Source of the DNA: Hwanghaeella grinnelliae
GTDB lineage: Bacteria > Pseudomonadota > Alphaproteobacteria > UBA8366 > Aestuariispiraceae
Reading direction: 5' to 3'
Assembly: GCF_004005845.1 (NCBI RefSeq)
Contig: NZ_SADE01000001.1
Location: 248,001 to 312,000, forward strand
Length of the DNA stretch: 64,000 nucleotides
Within the stretch, counting starts at the first letter, position 1; the number at the start of each line of letters is the position of its first letter. The notes under the pieces were generated by a model, which saw nothing but the letters and a program-made list of their open reading frames with translations, did no database searches and had not been told where the DNA came from. The translations under genes and the position numbers were made by a program. Below are positions 35,787-44,727 of this stretch, piece after piece.

Positions 35787-36770
35787 TTACCGGTACGGGT
35801 CGTCGGTGGCCAGGAAATCTTTAACGTAACCTGCGATGCCATCTTCCAGGCTCATCACATTGGCGTCATAGCCTGCACCGCGAACCCGGGTCATGTCCGC
35901 TTCGGTGAAATATTGATAATGGCGCCGGATCGCTTCCGGTGTGTCGATGAAGTCAATCTTCGCTTCTTTGCCCATTGCGGCGAAGGTAGCGAGTGCCAGG
36001 TCCTTAAAGCTTCGGGCCTTGCCGGTACCGCAATTGTAGACGCCGCTTTCCGGCCGGTCACGCAGTAGCCAGAGCATCAACTTCACGCAATCGTCCACAT
36101 GAACGAAGTCGCGCAACTGCCCGCCATCCTCATAATCGGGATGGTGGGACTTGAAGAGCTTGACCTGCCCGGTGTCGCGGATCTGTTCGAACAATTGATG
36201 GGCGACGGATCGTTGGCCACCTTTGTGGTATTCGTTGGGGCCATAGACGTTGAAGAACTTCAATCCGGCCCAGAACGGCGGCGCGCTACCGGCAGCGGCT
36301 TCGGTGATCGTATAGTCGTCGAACAATTTCTTCGACCAGCCGTATGGGTTCAACGGCCTAAGCGCGGCTAAGGCCGCCGCATCGTTGTCGTCGGTGAAGC
36401 CCTGTGATCCGTCGCCATAGGTCGCGGCTGAGGATGCGTAGATGAACGGGCAATCGGCATCGATACAGAACCGCCACAGCGACTGGCTCAGCGTCAGATT
36501 GGTGCGCATGATCAGGTCAACATCGGTCTCCGTCGTCGCGGAAATCGCGCCCATATGGAAGACGGCCTCGATCGAGGTGCCGCTTTGATCGAGGAACAAT
36601 GGCAGTTCCGTCGGGTCGACAACCTCATGCACCGGGTGCTTGGCCAGGTTTTTCCATTTGGCGTCATGGCCGAACATATCGCAGACGGCGACCGGACCCA
36701 GTCCGGCCCCGGTTAGACCCGCGACCAAATTCGACCCGATAAAACCCGCACCACCTGTTACCAAGATCAT
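35787..36770 (-). CDS. hldD: ADP-glyceromanno-heptose 6-epimerase
   Basis: 327 residues. MILVTGGAGFIGSNLV (NAD-binding), YASSAATYG, NPYGWSKKLFDDY (Y-x-x-x-K catalytic pair), FFNVYGPNEYHKGGQRSVAHQ and LRDFVHVDDCV identify HldD. It epimerises ADP-D-glycero- to ADP-L-glycero-manno-heptose for the LPS core. ATG at 36770 has GGGG upstream; the 10-codon extension to 36800 is discarded. Confidence 0.93.
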   Translation of the reverse strand: MILVTGGAGFIGSNLVAGLTGAGLGPVAVCDMFGHDAKWKNLAKHPVHEVVDPTELPLFLDQSGTSIEAVFHMGAISATTETDVDLIMRTNLTLSQSLWRFCIDADCPFIYASSAATYGDGSQGFTDDNDAAALAALRPLNPYGWSKKLFDDYTITEAAAGSAPPFWAGLKFFNVYGPNEYHKGGQRSVAHQLFEQIRDTGQVKLFKSHHPDYEDGGQLRDFVHVDDCVKLMLWLLRDRPESGVYNCGTGKARSFKDLALATFAAMGKEAKIDFIDTPEAIRRHYQYFTEADMTRVRGAGYDANVMSLEDGIAGYVKDFLATDDPYR

Positions 36771-36883
36771 TATGTCGGCCCCGATTGTCCGAAATGCCAA
36801 AAGTGTCCTTCAGAACGCTGCCGTTATACGGGCGGTCGCCCAAACCGGCAACGCGGATAGCGCAAATGGTGTTGAAACCTGCG

Positions 36884-37843
36884 TTACAGACCGTTCGGAA
36901 GAAACAGAGACGTGGCGTAGAGTAGCACGAGGGTCATCGTCAGCGCCGCGGCGACGGTCTGAACGGTGATGGAGGCCGCCATCAAGTCCGCGTCGCCCCC
37001 CATGGCCTTTGTCATCTGATAGGAACTGACGCTTGCCGGCGGTGCGGTGAAGATGACGGCGACAAGGGCAGCCGGCCCGGAAAAGCCGAGCGCCAAGGCG
37101 GCAGCCACGGTGATGGCGGGGGCGGCGATAAGCTTCAGAAAGGCGCCGATCGCCACGGGCCAACCCGCCGATTTCAGCGCCCGCAGACGCAAGCCCGCGC
37201 CGACGCTGAGCAAGGCCATCGGCAGGGCTGCCTTTCCGATGACGCCCGTCGTGTCCCAAAGGGCATCGGGAAAGGGCAGGTCGGCCAAATTGATGATCGC
37301 CCCGGCCAGCGTGGACAGGATCAACGGGTTGGCGATGACGCTGCGGGCAAGGCTTAAGATGGAAGGCCGCGTTCCGCTGGCACGCCCGTTCATGCCCGCC
37401 AGGGCGATTACGCCGAGCGTGTTGATCAGGGGGGCGACGATGGCGACGGCGATGGCCGCGAAGGCATAGCCGGACGCGCCCAATAGCGATGCGCTGGCGG
37501 CAAGGCCGACATATGCGTTCATGCGGAAGGCGCTTTGATAGACCGCGACGAAGGAGCGCTCGGGCAAGCCAATCAACGGTTTGCACAACCAGGCGAGAAG
37601 TGCCGTTGCCAAGGTAGACGCCACCAGAACGATCGCCATATTCGCCGTGTCCGGCCCGCTGAGGTCGGCCTGGCCGGTCACGGAAAAGAGCAGGCAGGGG
37701 AACAGCACCCAGAAGATCGCCTTGTCCAACCCGTCCCAGAAAGTCTGGGCGAGGAACCCGCTGCGCCGCAAGGCAGAGCCCAACACCACCACGGCGAAGA
37801 TGGGGAAAATAGCCGATAAGATGGGCGCTAGCAGAGCTGTCAT
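36884..37843 (-). CDS. AEC-family (auxin efflux carrier type) transporter
   Basis: 319 residues, about ten membrane spans in two halves: PIFAVVVLGSALRRSG and KAIFWVLFPCLLFS open the first, and PMALLSVGAGLRLRAL with APAITVAAALALGF the second. AEC carriers export or exchange organic anions; the substrate is unknown. It diverges from the HCCA isomerase-like gene with an 82-bp gap. Confidence 0.87.
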   Translation of the reverse strand: MTALLAPILSAIFPIFAVVVLGSALRRSGFLAQTFWDGLDKAIFWVLFPCLLFSVTGQADLSGPDTANMAIVLVASTLATALLAWLCKPLIGLPERSFVAVYQSAFRMNAYVGLAASASLLGASGYAFAAIAVAIVAPLINTLGVIALAGMNGRASGTRPSILSLARSVIANPLILSTLAGAIINLADLPFPDALWDTTGVIGKAALPMALLSVGAGLRLRALKSAGWPVAIGAFLKLIAAPAITVAAALALGFSGPAALVAVIFTAPPASVSSYQMTKAMGGDADLMAASITVQTVAAALTMTLVLLYATSLFLPNGL

Positions 37844-37925
37844 TTGACTTTTGTTGTTGCTTGGAGCGAATGCTGACGGTGAACAAGCAGTTCACGACAC
37901 TAACCCGGAACGGAAGGGGAAGGCG

Positions 37926-38564
37926 ATGGTGGAAGGTGCGAATAAGGCTGGCGCAAGGGAAATAGAGTATTTCTATTCGATACGTTCCTCCTTCACATAT
38001 CTCGGCGCCCAGCGGCTTTACGCTTTGGCCGACCGATACGGACGCCGGGTCGTGCATCGGCCGGTTTTGCTATCCATTGTCGTTCCCGCGGCCGGCGGTG
38101 TTCCCTTCGAGAAGCGATCCAAAGCCTGGTGGCGGATGCAGGAAAGAGACATGGAGCGCTGGGGCGAATACCTCGGCATTCCCATCAATCCCGATCCGGT
38201 TCATCACTATGGGACGATGGAACTGCCGTCAGGTCTTGTTGCCGCGGCGCAGGATCATGTCGATACCGGCGGGGCGGGAGATGTCGACTGTTTGAGCTTC
38301 GAACTTCTGGCGGCGTTGTGGCGGGACGACACGGATATATCAGATCCTTCGGTCACGGATACTCTTTGCGCGCGCTGTGGCTTCGATTCGGAAGACCTGC
38401 GCGGCAAGGCGCTTTCACCAGCGATCCAGGCTGTGGTCAAAGCCAACTCCGAGGAAATGGTGGCGCGCGGCTATATCGGCGCACCGACCTATGCGGTCGA
38501 TGGCGAGGCTTTCTATGGTCAGGACCGGTTACTCTTCGTGGAGCGTGCTTTGGCAAAGACGTAG
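37926..38564 (+). CDS. 2-hydroxychromene-2-carboxylate isomerase-like (DsbA-fold) protein
   Basis: 212 residues. EYFYSIRSSFTYLGAQRL is the N-terminal thioredoxin-fold strand with the family Ser (SPYSYL-like) in place of a Cys pair; AAGGVPFEKRSKAWWRMQERDMERWGEYLGI and the C-terminal GYIGAPTYAVDGEAFYGQDRLLF complete the HCCA isomerase/kappa-GST pattern. The GA-P-T-Y cis-Pro loop is present. It probably catalyses a glutathione-dependent isomerisation in aromatic metabolism (inference). GAAGGGGAAGG precedes ATG at 37926. Confidence 0.8.
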   Translation: MVEGANKAGAREIEYFYSIRSSFTYLGAQRLYALADRYGRRVVHRPVLLSIVVPAAGGVPFEKRSKAWWRMQERDMERWGEYLGIPINPDPVHHYGTMELPSGLVAAAQDHVDTGGAGDVDCLSFELLAALWRDDTDISDPSVTDTLCARCGFDSEDLRGKALSPAIQAVVKANSEEMVARGYIGAPTYAVDGEAFYGQDRLLFVERALAKT

Positions 38565-38671
38565 CGGGTTTATTCAGCATCGGGCCGCTGTCCTCATGGT
38601 CCGAACCGATTTCAGATTATCACATTACACGATAGTGAGAATTGGGAGAGCGTGCAGGGTGAAGGGCTGAG

Positions 38672-39568
38672 TTAACGGTCCGGAAAGGGGATCGCCACCG
38701 GCTCCTTCACAGCGGCTCGTCGTTCGCGCCATCCCAGAACGGCCGCGCCGGTCAGAATCAAGGCTGCGCCGCCAAACGTCGGGGCGGAGGGCATTTCACC
38801 GAAGAACAATACGCCATAAAGCGCGGCGTAAAGCAGTGTCGTGTACATGAAGGGCGCGACGTAGTTCGCTTCGCCCAAACGCATGCCGCGGACGAACAAG
38901 GATTGCGCCGTCACCATGATAATGCCGATGGCGGCCAACATGCCCCATTGCGGCATGCTCACCGGTTCCCAGAATGCATAGGCTGCGCACCCGGAAATGA
39001 CGGTGCCGATAAAGTTGTTGATGAGCAGTATGCGCAAAAGCGGCTCGGTGCCGGTCAGTCTTTTTATCAGGGTCAATTCGGCGCCCATGAACATTGCGGC
39101 CATAAGAGCGATCAAGGCGCTGGGTTGAAAGGCGCTGGTACCGGGTTGGGTTAGGATCAGGACGCCCGTGAAGGCGACCGCGGCCGCCCCCCAGCGCCAG
39201 GGGCCGGCCCGTTCCCCCAAAAACAGAATAGCCAAGATCATGGTGAAAAAGGGGCTCAGAAAACTGATCGCGGTCGCCTCCGCCAGCGGCATCAGGGCGA
39301 CGGCCGCAAACATGCTGGATACGCCCGCCCATCCGAAAATGGAACGCGAGACATGCAGGGTCCATTTTGTACCTGAGAAGGTTGGCCGCGTGATCAAGGC
39401 GATTGGCAAAAGCGTCAGAAAGCCGAACAGGAAACGGCCGAATGATACCTGCAAGGGATGCAACCCTGCGCCGCCCTCCGGGCCCAATTGCTTGGCAATC
39501 GCAGAGGTGGCGGCAATGAAGCCGCAGGACAGGATGATGAAGACTGCACCCTTTAGATTGTTCGTCAT
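38672..39568 (-). CDS. EamA/DMT-family transporter
   Basis: 298 residues, ten membrane spans in two EamA repeats (about 5-140 and 150-285). GRFLFGFLTLLPIALI, ATAISFLSPFFTMILAILFLGERAGPWRW and YTTLLYAALYGVLFFGEMPSAPTFGGAALILTGAAVL are typical. Substrate unknown; the family exports amino acids, nucleotides or other small metabolites. Confidence 0.87.
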   Translation of the reverse strand: MTNNLKGAVFIILSCGFIAATSAIAKQLGPEGGAGLHPLQVSFGRFLFGFLTLLPIALITRPTFSGTKWTLHVSRSIFGWAGVSSMFAAVALMPLAEATAISFLSPFFTMILAILFLGERAGPWRWGAAAVAFTGVLILTQPGTSAFQPSALIALMAAMFMGAELTLIKRLTGTEPLLRILLINNFIGTVISGCAAYAFWEPVSMPQWGMLAAIGIIMVTAQSLFVRGMRLGEANYVAPFMYTTLLYAALYGVLFFGEMPSAPTFGGAALILTGAAVLGWRERRAAVKEPVAIPFPDR

Positions 39569-39643
39569 CGTCGCGCTTTACACACGTTCCATGCTGGAAT
39601 CCAGCAGGATGCATTTTCGGGCGCGCGAAAATGATGCAACGGG

Positions 39644-40528
39644 TCAGGCTTGCTCGGCTTCCAGTTCCCGGATCATTGCGGCCAGGGCCAACACGCGTTT
39701 GGCATTCTCCACATGCAGATTTTCGACCAATTTGCCGTCCAGCAACACGACCCCCTTGCTCTCGGCCGTTGCGGTTTCGAAGGCTTCGATGATTTTGGCC
39801 GAGCGGTCGACTTCTTCCGCGGTCGGACCGAATACGGCATTGGCGGTGTCGATCGTCTTGGGATGGATAAGCGTTTTGCCGTCAAAGCCAAGTTCCAGCC
39901 CCTGCTTGCAGGACGCCTCGAAACCGACCAAGTCGGACAGGTCCAGATGAACGCCATCGAGTATGGCAAGGCCGAAGGCACGGGCCACCAGCACCGACAT
40001 GTTCAGGCTGGTCATGAATGGCAGGCGGTCCGGCGTATGCAGGCAATGCAGATCCTTGGCCAGATCCGATGTGCCCATCACGAAACCGCCCAGACGCGGG
40101 GAGGATTTCCCGATCTCTTCAGCATGCAGCACGCCAAGCGGGGTTTCGATCATGCACCAGATCGCCAGATCCGCGGGGCCGCCATTGTCATCCAGTATGT
40201 TCTGGGCGGTCAGGACGGTTTCGGCGCTTTCGACCTTGGGCAGCAGAATGCCGTCCGCGCCAACGGTCGCCATGGCGGCCAGGTCGTCCTCACCCCAAGC
40301 GGTGTCGAGGGCATTCACACGGACGAGGATTTCGCGTTTGCCGTAGCCGCCTTGGGCCAATGCGTCATGGATGTTGACGCGGGCCTGTTCCTTCGCATCC
40401 GGCGCAACGGCGTCCTCAAGGTCCAGGATCAGGGCGTCGGCGGGAAGCGACCGGCCTTTCTCCATCGCGCGGGTATTCGACCCCGGCATATAGAGGACAG
40501 AGCGGCGGGGGCGGGAAGTGGCGGCCAT
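39644..40528 (-). CDS. CitE-like (HpcH/HpaI family) CoA-ester lyase
   Basis: 294 residues, TIM barrel. RRSVLYMPGSNTRAMEKGRSLPADALILDLEDAVAPDAKEQAR, REILVRVNALDTAWGEDDLAA, DGILLPKVESAE, IETPLGVLHAEEI and GKTLIHPKTIDTANAVFGP are the CitE/malyl-CoA lyase landmarks, including the metal-binding Glu and Asp. It probably cleaves or hydrolyses a malyl- or citramalyl-CoA-type thioester. It is divergent from pdxY. Confidence 0.85.
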   Translation of the reverse strand: MAATSRPRRSVLYMPGSNTRAMEKGRSLPADALILDLEDAVAPDAKEQARVNIHDALAQGGYGKREILVRVNALDTAWGEDDLAAMATVGADGILLPKVESAETVLTAQNILDDNGGPADLAIWCMIETPLGVLHAEEIGKSSPRLGGFVMGTSDLAKDLHCLHTPDRLPFMTSLNMSVLVARAFGLAILDGVHLDLSDLVGFEASCKQGLELGFDGKTLIHPKTIDTANAVFGPTAEEVDRSAKIIEAFETATAESKGVVLLDGKLVENLHVENAKRVLALAAMIRELEAEQA

Positions 40529-40668
40529 TGTCTACGTCCATTCAAATTGGTTGCTGCACGCTTGGCGCAGGATACCGGGCAGTGTTTGATTGACAAGGTC
40601 GTCCGGCCGGCACCATGCGTTGAGCCGGGCGCTTGCCAGTCCTTCGGGGGGCGTGTATCGCGGTGAGC

Positions 40669-41529
40669 ATGAACGTTATCTCGATCCAATCCCATGTCAG
40701 CTTCGGGCATGTCGGAAATTCGGCGGCGGTCTTTCCCTTGCAGCGGCTGGGGGTCACCGTTTGGCCGGTCCATACGGTGCTGTTCTCGAACCATACCGGT
40801 TATGACGGTTGGCGCGGGCCGGCCTTGTCGCCGGAAACCGTACGGGATGTCCTGCAGGGCATGGAAGACCGCGGCATCTTCGCCGGCTGCGATGGGATTC
40901 TAACCGGATATATCGGTAATCCCGACCTGGGATCGGTGGTGGCCAACCTGGTCGATCGCGTGCGCGGCGCCAATCCCAAGGCGGTCTATTGCTGCGACCC
41001 GGTGATGGGGGACGAAGGGCGCGGGTTCTATGTGTCGGACGGCGTTGCGGGTTTCATGCAGGAAACGGCGCTGCCGCGTGCCGATATTCTGACACCCAAC
41101 AAATTCGAATTGCAGGCCATGAGCCCGTTCACGGGGGATAGCCTGCCCGAGCTGATCACAGCGGCCCGCAGATTGTGCGCGAAAGGCCCCCGGCTGGTCC
41201 TGGTCACCAGTTTGGAACGCCAGGACGGACCCACCGATGCGGTCGAGATGCTGTTGGTATCGCAAGACCGCGCTTGGTTGGCCGAAACGCCGCGACTGTC
41301 CTTCCCGATCAACCCGAACGGTGCCGGCGATATGACGGCCGCGCTGTTCCTGGCCGCCATCCTGAAAAAGGACGATCCGGGCGCTGCCCTGAGCGATACC
41401 ATTTCGGCGGTCTACGCGGTGCTGGATAAAACGCGGGAGCTCGGCCGCCGGGAAATGGCCCTGGTCGAAGCGCAGGATGAGATCGTCGCCCCGCCACGCC
41501 GGTTCGACGTGCGGCAGATAGCGGACTAG
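40669..41529 (+). CDS. pdxY: pyridoxal kinase
   Basis: 286 residues. ISIQSHVSFGHVGNSAAVFPLQRLG, VHTVLFSNHTGYDGW, TGYIGNPD, CDPVMGDEGRGFYV, ADILTPNKFELQAMS and GAGDMTAALFLAA (catalytic Asp) are the PdxY/PdxK signatures. It phosphorylates pyridoxal to PLP. ATG at 40669 is used. The last four bases overlap the convergent 1003-residue gene. Confidence 0.9.
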   Translation: MNVISIQSHVSFGHVGNSAAVFPLQRLGVTVWPVHTVLFSNHTGYDGWRGPALSPETVRDVLQGMEDRGIFAGCDGILTGYIGNPDLGSVVANLVDRVRGANPKAVYCCDPVMGDEGRGFYVSDGVAGFMQETALPRADILTPNKFELQAMSPFTGDSLPELITAARRLCAKGPRLVLVTSLERQDGPTDAVEMLLVSQDRAWLAETPRLSFPINPNGAGDMTAALFLAAILKKDDPGAALSDTISAVYAVLDKTRELGRREMALVEAQDEIVAPPRRFDVRQIAD

Positions 41530-44500
41530 GTTTCGCTTGCGCCCTCGGCGCTATCCCGGTCCGCAATCCAGTCGTCCAAGGCGGCCCGCACCCGCATGAA
41601 GACCTCGTCCCAGTCGCCCGGGCTGGTTTGTCGGAACAGGCGCATGCTGGGATACCAGGGGCTGTCTTCGCGGCGCAGTTGCCACCGCCAATCGGGCGCA
41701 AAGGGCAGCATCACCCAAACCGGTTTTCCCATCGCGCCGGCCAAATGCGCGACCGATGTATCCACGGTCACGACCACGTCCAGATCCTGGAGCAGGGAGG
41801 CGGTATCCGCAAAACTGCGGATTGCCGGACTTAGGTCTTGGATGACGGCGCCAAGCGACAGGTCTTGGATCTCGGCCTGTGCCGGACCGACTTGAAGGCT
41901 GTAGAAACGGGCATTCAATACGTCGAACAGGGCGGTAAAGGCGCTCAATCCCGCTGACCTGTTGGCATCGTTCTTATGCGTCGGCTTTCCGGCCCAGGCG
42001 ATACCGATGCGTGGGCCGGTGCCGTTGTCGCCGATGCGCGGTCCGTCCGGCGGCGGCGTCAAATATGGTTCACGCCCTGGCAGCACGCTTTCACCCAACG
42101 GCAACAGGTTCGGCGCGCTCAATAGCGGCATCTGCATATCCGCCTCGACCAATTCGTGATTCCGCGCGCGGATCTCGACGCCGTCAAACAAGGGCGATGC
42201 GGTCAAAAGATCGATCAGTTGCGGCTGAACTTCGAAAACAAGCCGGCCCACACGGGACTTCAGGGTGGGCACATAACGGCAGAACTGCAGGCTGTCGCCC
42301 AGGCCCTGTTCCGCATGGATAACGATGGTTTTGTCTTTTTCAGCTTCGCCGTGCCAGCGCGGAAGGGCGGCATAACGCTGCTGGGTTTCGGGCAAGTCCC
42401 AACGGGCCTCATAGGCTTCGAAACCTTTTTCGAGATTGCCGCTCAACAGCACGGTCAGCGACTGGTCCCAGGGCAGGTCCGGATTGTCATAGCCTAAAAG
42501 TTCCGCGCGCCGGAAGCAGGCATCCGCTTCGGCCAGTTCCCCGAAATCGCGGGTGACGAGGCCCATATTGTAATGGATCTGCGCCGCGCCTGGGGTCAGG
42601 CTGAGCGCCTTGAGTTGGGCGCGTTTCGCATCTTCCAGATAATTCGACGCCCGCAACGCGTTGCCCAGATTGGACCAGGCCGCCCCGTCATTCGGGTTCA
42701 GCATCACGCCGCGGCGCAGACACGCCAACGCCGCGTCCAATCGGCCCAACCGGCGCAGAACGATTCCCAGGTTGATCCAACCGGCGGCCGAATTGGGGAA
42801 GCGGCGGACCAAGGCTTCATAGCCCCGCGCCGCGCCTGCAAGATCGCCGTTTCGGTGCAATTCGATCGCCGCCATCAAGGCTTCCTGCACAGAGACCGGT
42901 TTGGGCGGCTCCGCGATACCCGGCGCCGGCTCGGGTACAGACTCAGGTCCAGCCTCGGGCGCCGGCTCCGGCGTGGCGGCCTCCGGTTCGGCGTCCACGG
43001 ACGCATCGTCGGTCAAATCGGGTTCAGGCGCGGGCTGATCGTCCGGGTCGGTTTGATCCGTCGAGGGAAGTTCGTCGGCGGGGGCGGTGTCCTCCGCGGC
43101 CTTATCCACAAGGTCGCCCGGTTGGAACTCCAGTCCCTCGATTTCCAGGGTCAGTTCTTCTTCCGCCTCGTCCAAATCCGCGTCTAGGGTATCGGCTTCC
43201 GTATCTGCGCTTTCAGGTTCCGGTATATCCGACGCGTCGGGCCAATCGTCTTCACCCGACGCGGCCTCATCCGCAGCGATATCATCGCCCGCGTTTTCAT
43301 CGGACGCTGCGTCGTCATCGGATGCGTCATCATCCGCCGTGCCTTCACCGTCTGGAACGTCATCGGACGCGCTGTCATCCGCCGCGCCGTCATCCATCGG
43401 GTCCAACATAGCACTGTCGGCTTCTTCCCCGTCCGGTGCGGAAAGGTCGGGTAGGGGCGGGCCGAGATCCTCGTCATCGTCGTCTTCACCCCAAGCGGCG
43501 AACTCGTCTTCCGGTTCGGAAGGTTCGGCATCCGTCGGTTGGGGCGTCAAATCGGGTGCGGGTTCGGACGCAGATTCCGCCGCTGCTTCCGGCTCAGCTT
43601 CTTCCGTCAGAACATCGTCAATATCCACCATTTCGATATCGGGGACATCTTCCTCGTCGGCATCTTCCTCGTCGGTATCTTCCGGGGCCGGTTCCTCAGG
43701 AACGGGTTCTTCACGGGTGGGTTCCTCGGAGGCGGAATCATCATGCTGGGAGTCTTCTAGCGGAGAGTCTTCGGCGGCAAGCTCTTCGATTTCCGCAGGT
43801 TCATCTTCCGGGATCCCTTGCTCCGCGTCATCGCCAATGGCGTTATCCGGGCCTTCGTCAAATTCAGACAGGTTCAGCGGTTCGGCATTTTCCGGCGTTT
43901 CGTCCGCCCGGTCTTCCGCGAGCGTGGCTTCAGTCGCGTCGGAATCTACGGTTTCAACCGGGTCTGGCTCAACCGGATCTGGCTCAACTGGGTCTGGCTC
44001 AACCGGGCCTGGGTCAACCGGGGCGGCGTCTGTCTCGGCGAGATCATCGGTTTCCCCGTCGCCCGTCTGCGCATCGGTCGCGGGTTCTTCGATCGCGGGG
44101 CCGGACAGGTCGGGCAGGGGAGGGCCGAGATCGTCTTCGTCGAATTCGTCGTCCTCGGAATCAACCGCCGGTGTGTCTGTATCCGAGCCGTTCTCTTCAG
44201 GGGTTTCATCCGCCTGGGGGGCGAAGGTTGGTTTCTGTTCGTCCCCGTCACCGGTTTCATCATCACCGAGATGATCGAAGGAGATGTCGAAACTTTCCTC
44301 CTCGACAATGACGAAGGGGTCTTCGACGGGGGGTTCCGCGTCGTCCTCTTCCAACGCCATGTCCAACTCGTCGCTGCCATCGCCGGCGGCAAGGGCGGCG
44401 GCGCGTTGCTCCTCCTCCTGAAGGATGCGGGACATGGTCGGCGCCTTGTCCTTCAGAAAAGAAGACAGATTTTCCCCCTCCGGCGTTTTGCCGGCGGATG

Positions 44501-44537
44501 GATCTTTCTGGTTTGACTTGTCGTTATCCCCGCTCAT
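41526..44537 (-). CDS. acidic disordered region fused to TPR/GT9-like glycosyltransferase module
   Basis: 1003 residues. Residues 1 to about 540 are almost wholly Asp, Glu, Pro, Ala and Ser, with no fold expected; they contain PVEPDP repeats (about 175-195) and two copies of DLGPPLPDLS (about 136 and 356). Residues about 545-700 are TPR units (RNGDLAGAARGYEALVRRFP, GWINLGIVLRRLGRLDAAL). The C-terminal 300 residues follow the TPR-linked glycosyltransferase-9-like pattern: GFEAYEARWDLP, VIHAEQGLGDSLQFCRYVP, VDTSVAHLAGAMGKPVWVMLP and DWRWQLRREDSPWYPSMRLFRQ. Probably cytoplasmic, no signal peptide. Half of the protein is unexplained. The plus-strand Ser-rich frame over it is a shadow. Confidence 0.8.
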   Translation of the reverse strand: MSGDNDKSNQKDPSAGKTPEGENLSSFLKDKAPTMSRILQEEEQRAAALAAGDGSDELDMALEEDDAEPPVEDPFVIVEEESFDISFDHLGDDETGDGDEQKPTFAPQADETPEENGSDTDTPAVDSEDDEFDEDDLGPPLPDLSGPAIEEPATDAQTGDGETDDLAETDAAPVDPGPVEPDPVEPDPVEPDPVETVDSDATEATLAEDRADETPENAEPLNLSEFDEGPDNAIGDDAEQGIPEDEPAEIEELAAEDSPLEDSQHDDSASEEPTREEPVPEEPAPEDTDEEDADEEDVPDIEMVDIDDVLTEEAEPEAAAESASEPAPDLTPQPTDAEPSEPEDEFAAWGEDDDDEDLGPPLPDLSAPDGEEADSAMLDPMDDGAADDSASDDVPDGEGTADDDASDDDAASDENAGDDIAADEAASGEDDWPDASDIPEPESADTEADTLDADLDEAEEELTLEIEGLEFQPGDLVDKAAEDTAPADELPSTDQTDPDDQPAPEPDLTDDASVDAEPEAATPEPAPEAGPESVPEPAPGIAEPPKPVSVQEALMAAIELHRNGDLAGAARGYEALVRRFPNSAAGWINLGIVLRRLGRLDAALACLRRGVMLNPNDGAAWSNLGNALRASNYLEDAKRAQLKALSLTPGAAQIHYNMGLVTRDFGELAEADACFRRAELLGYDNPDLPWDQSLTVLLSGNLEKGFEAYEARWDLPETQQRYAALPRWHGEAEKDKTIVIHAEQGLGDSLQFCRYVPTLKSRVGRLVFEVQPQLIDLLTASPLFDGVEIRARNHELVEADMQMPLLSAPNLLPLGESVLPGREPYLTPPPDGPRIGDNGTGPRIGIAWAGKPTHKNDANRSAGLSAFTALFDVLNARFYSLQVGPAQAEIQDLSLGAVIQDLSPAIRSFADTASLLQDLDVVVTVDTSVAHLAGAMGKPVWVMLPFAPDWRWQLRREDSPWYPSMRLFRQTSPGDWDEVFMRVRAALDDWIADRDSAEGASET

Positions 44538-44622
44538 TGGCCGGATGGTAGTGTGCCTCGCAGGCGGATGGAAGCATTCTCGCCGGGTTTCATCGCCATA
44601 AAATCTCGATTTTCAAGAAAAT

Positions 44623-44661
44623 GGGGGCACGATACCGGTCGATCACCGGTGCCGTGCCCCC
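44623..44661 (-). terminator. Rho-independent terminator after asd
   Basis: GGGGGCACG pairs exactly with CGTGCCCCC, enclosing an inner ACCGGT/ACCGGT stem. On the minus strand it is followed by ATTTTCTT. It lies 67 bases beyond the asd stop. Confidence 0.75.
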
Positions 44662-44727
44662 TTGTCGGAAAACCGATCAGGTTCGGGACTTAGGACCCTC
44701 TAAATTAGCGGTCATTCACCCAAAGTC

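Noticed and set aside
36810-38057. 415-codon minus-strand frame across the AEC transporter
   Set aside because: Arg-rich out-of-frame reading of a clear membrane transporter, and it crosses the divergent promoter into the next gene.
43087-44274. Serine-rich 395-codon plus-strand frame
   Set aside because: It is the antisense of the Asp/Glu-rich arm: GAC/GAA repeats read as Ser codons. The TPR/glycosyltransferase frame is the coding one.
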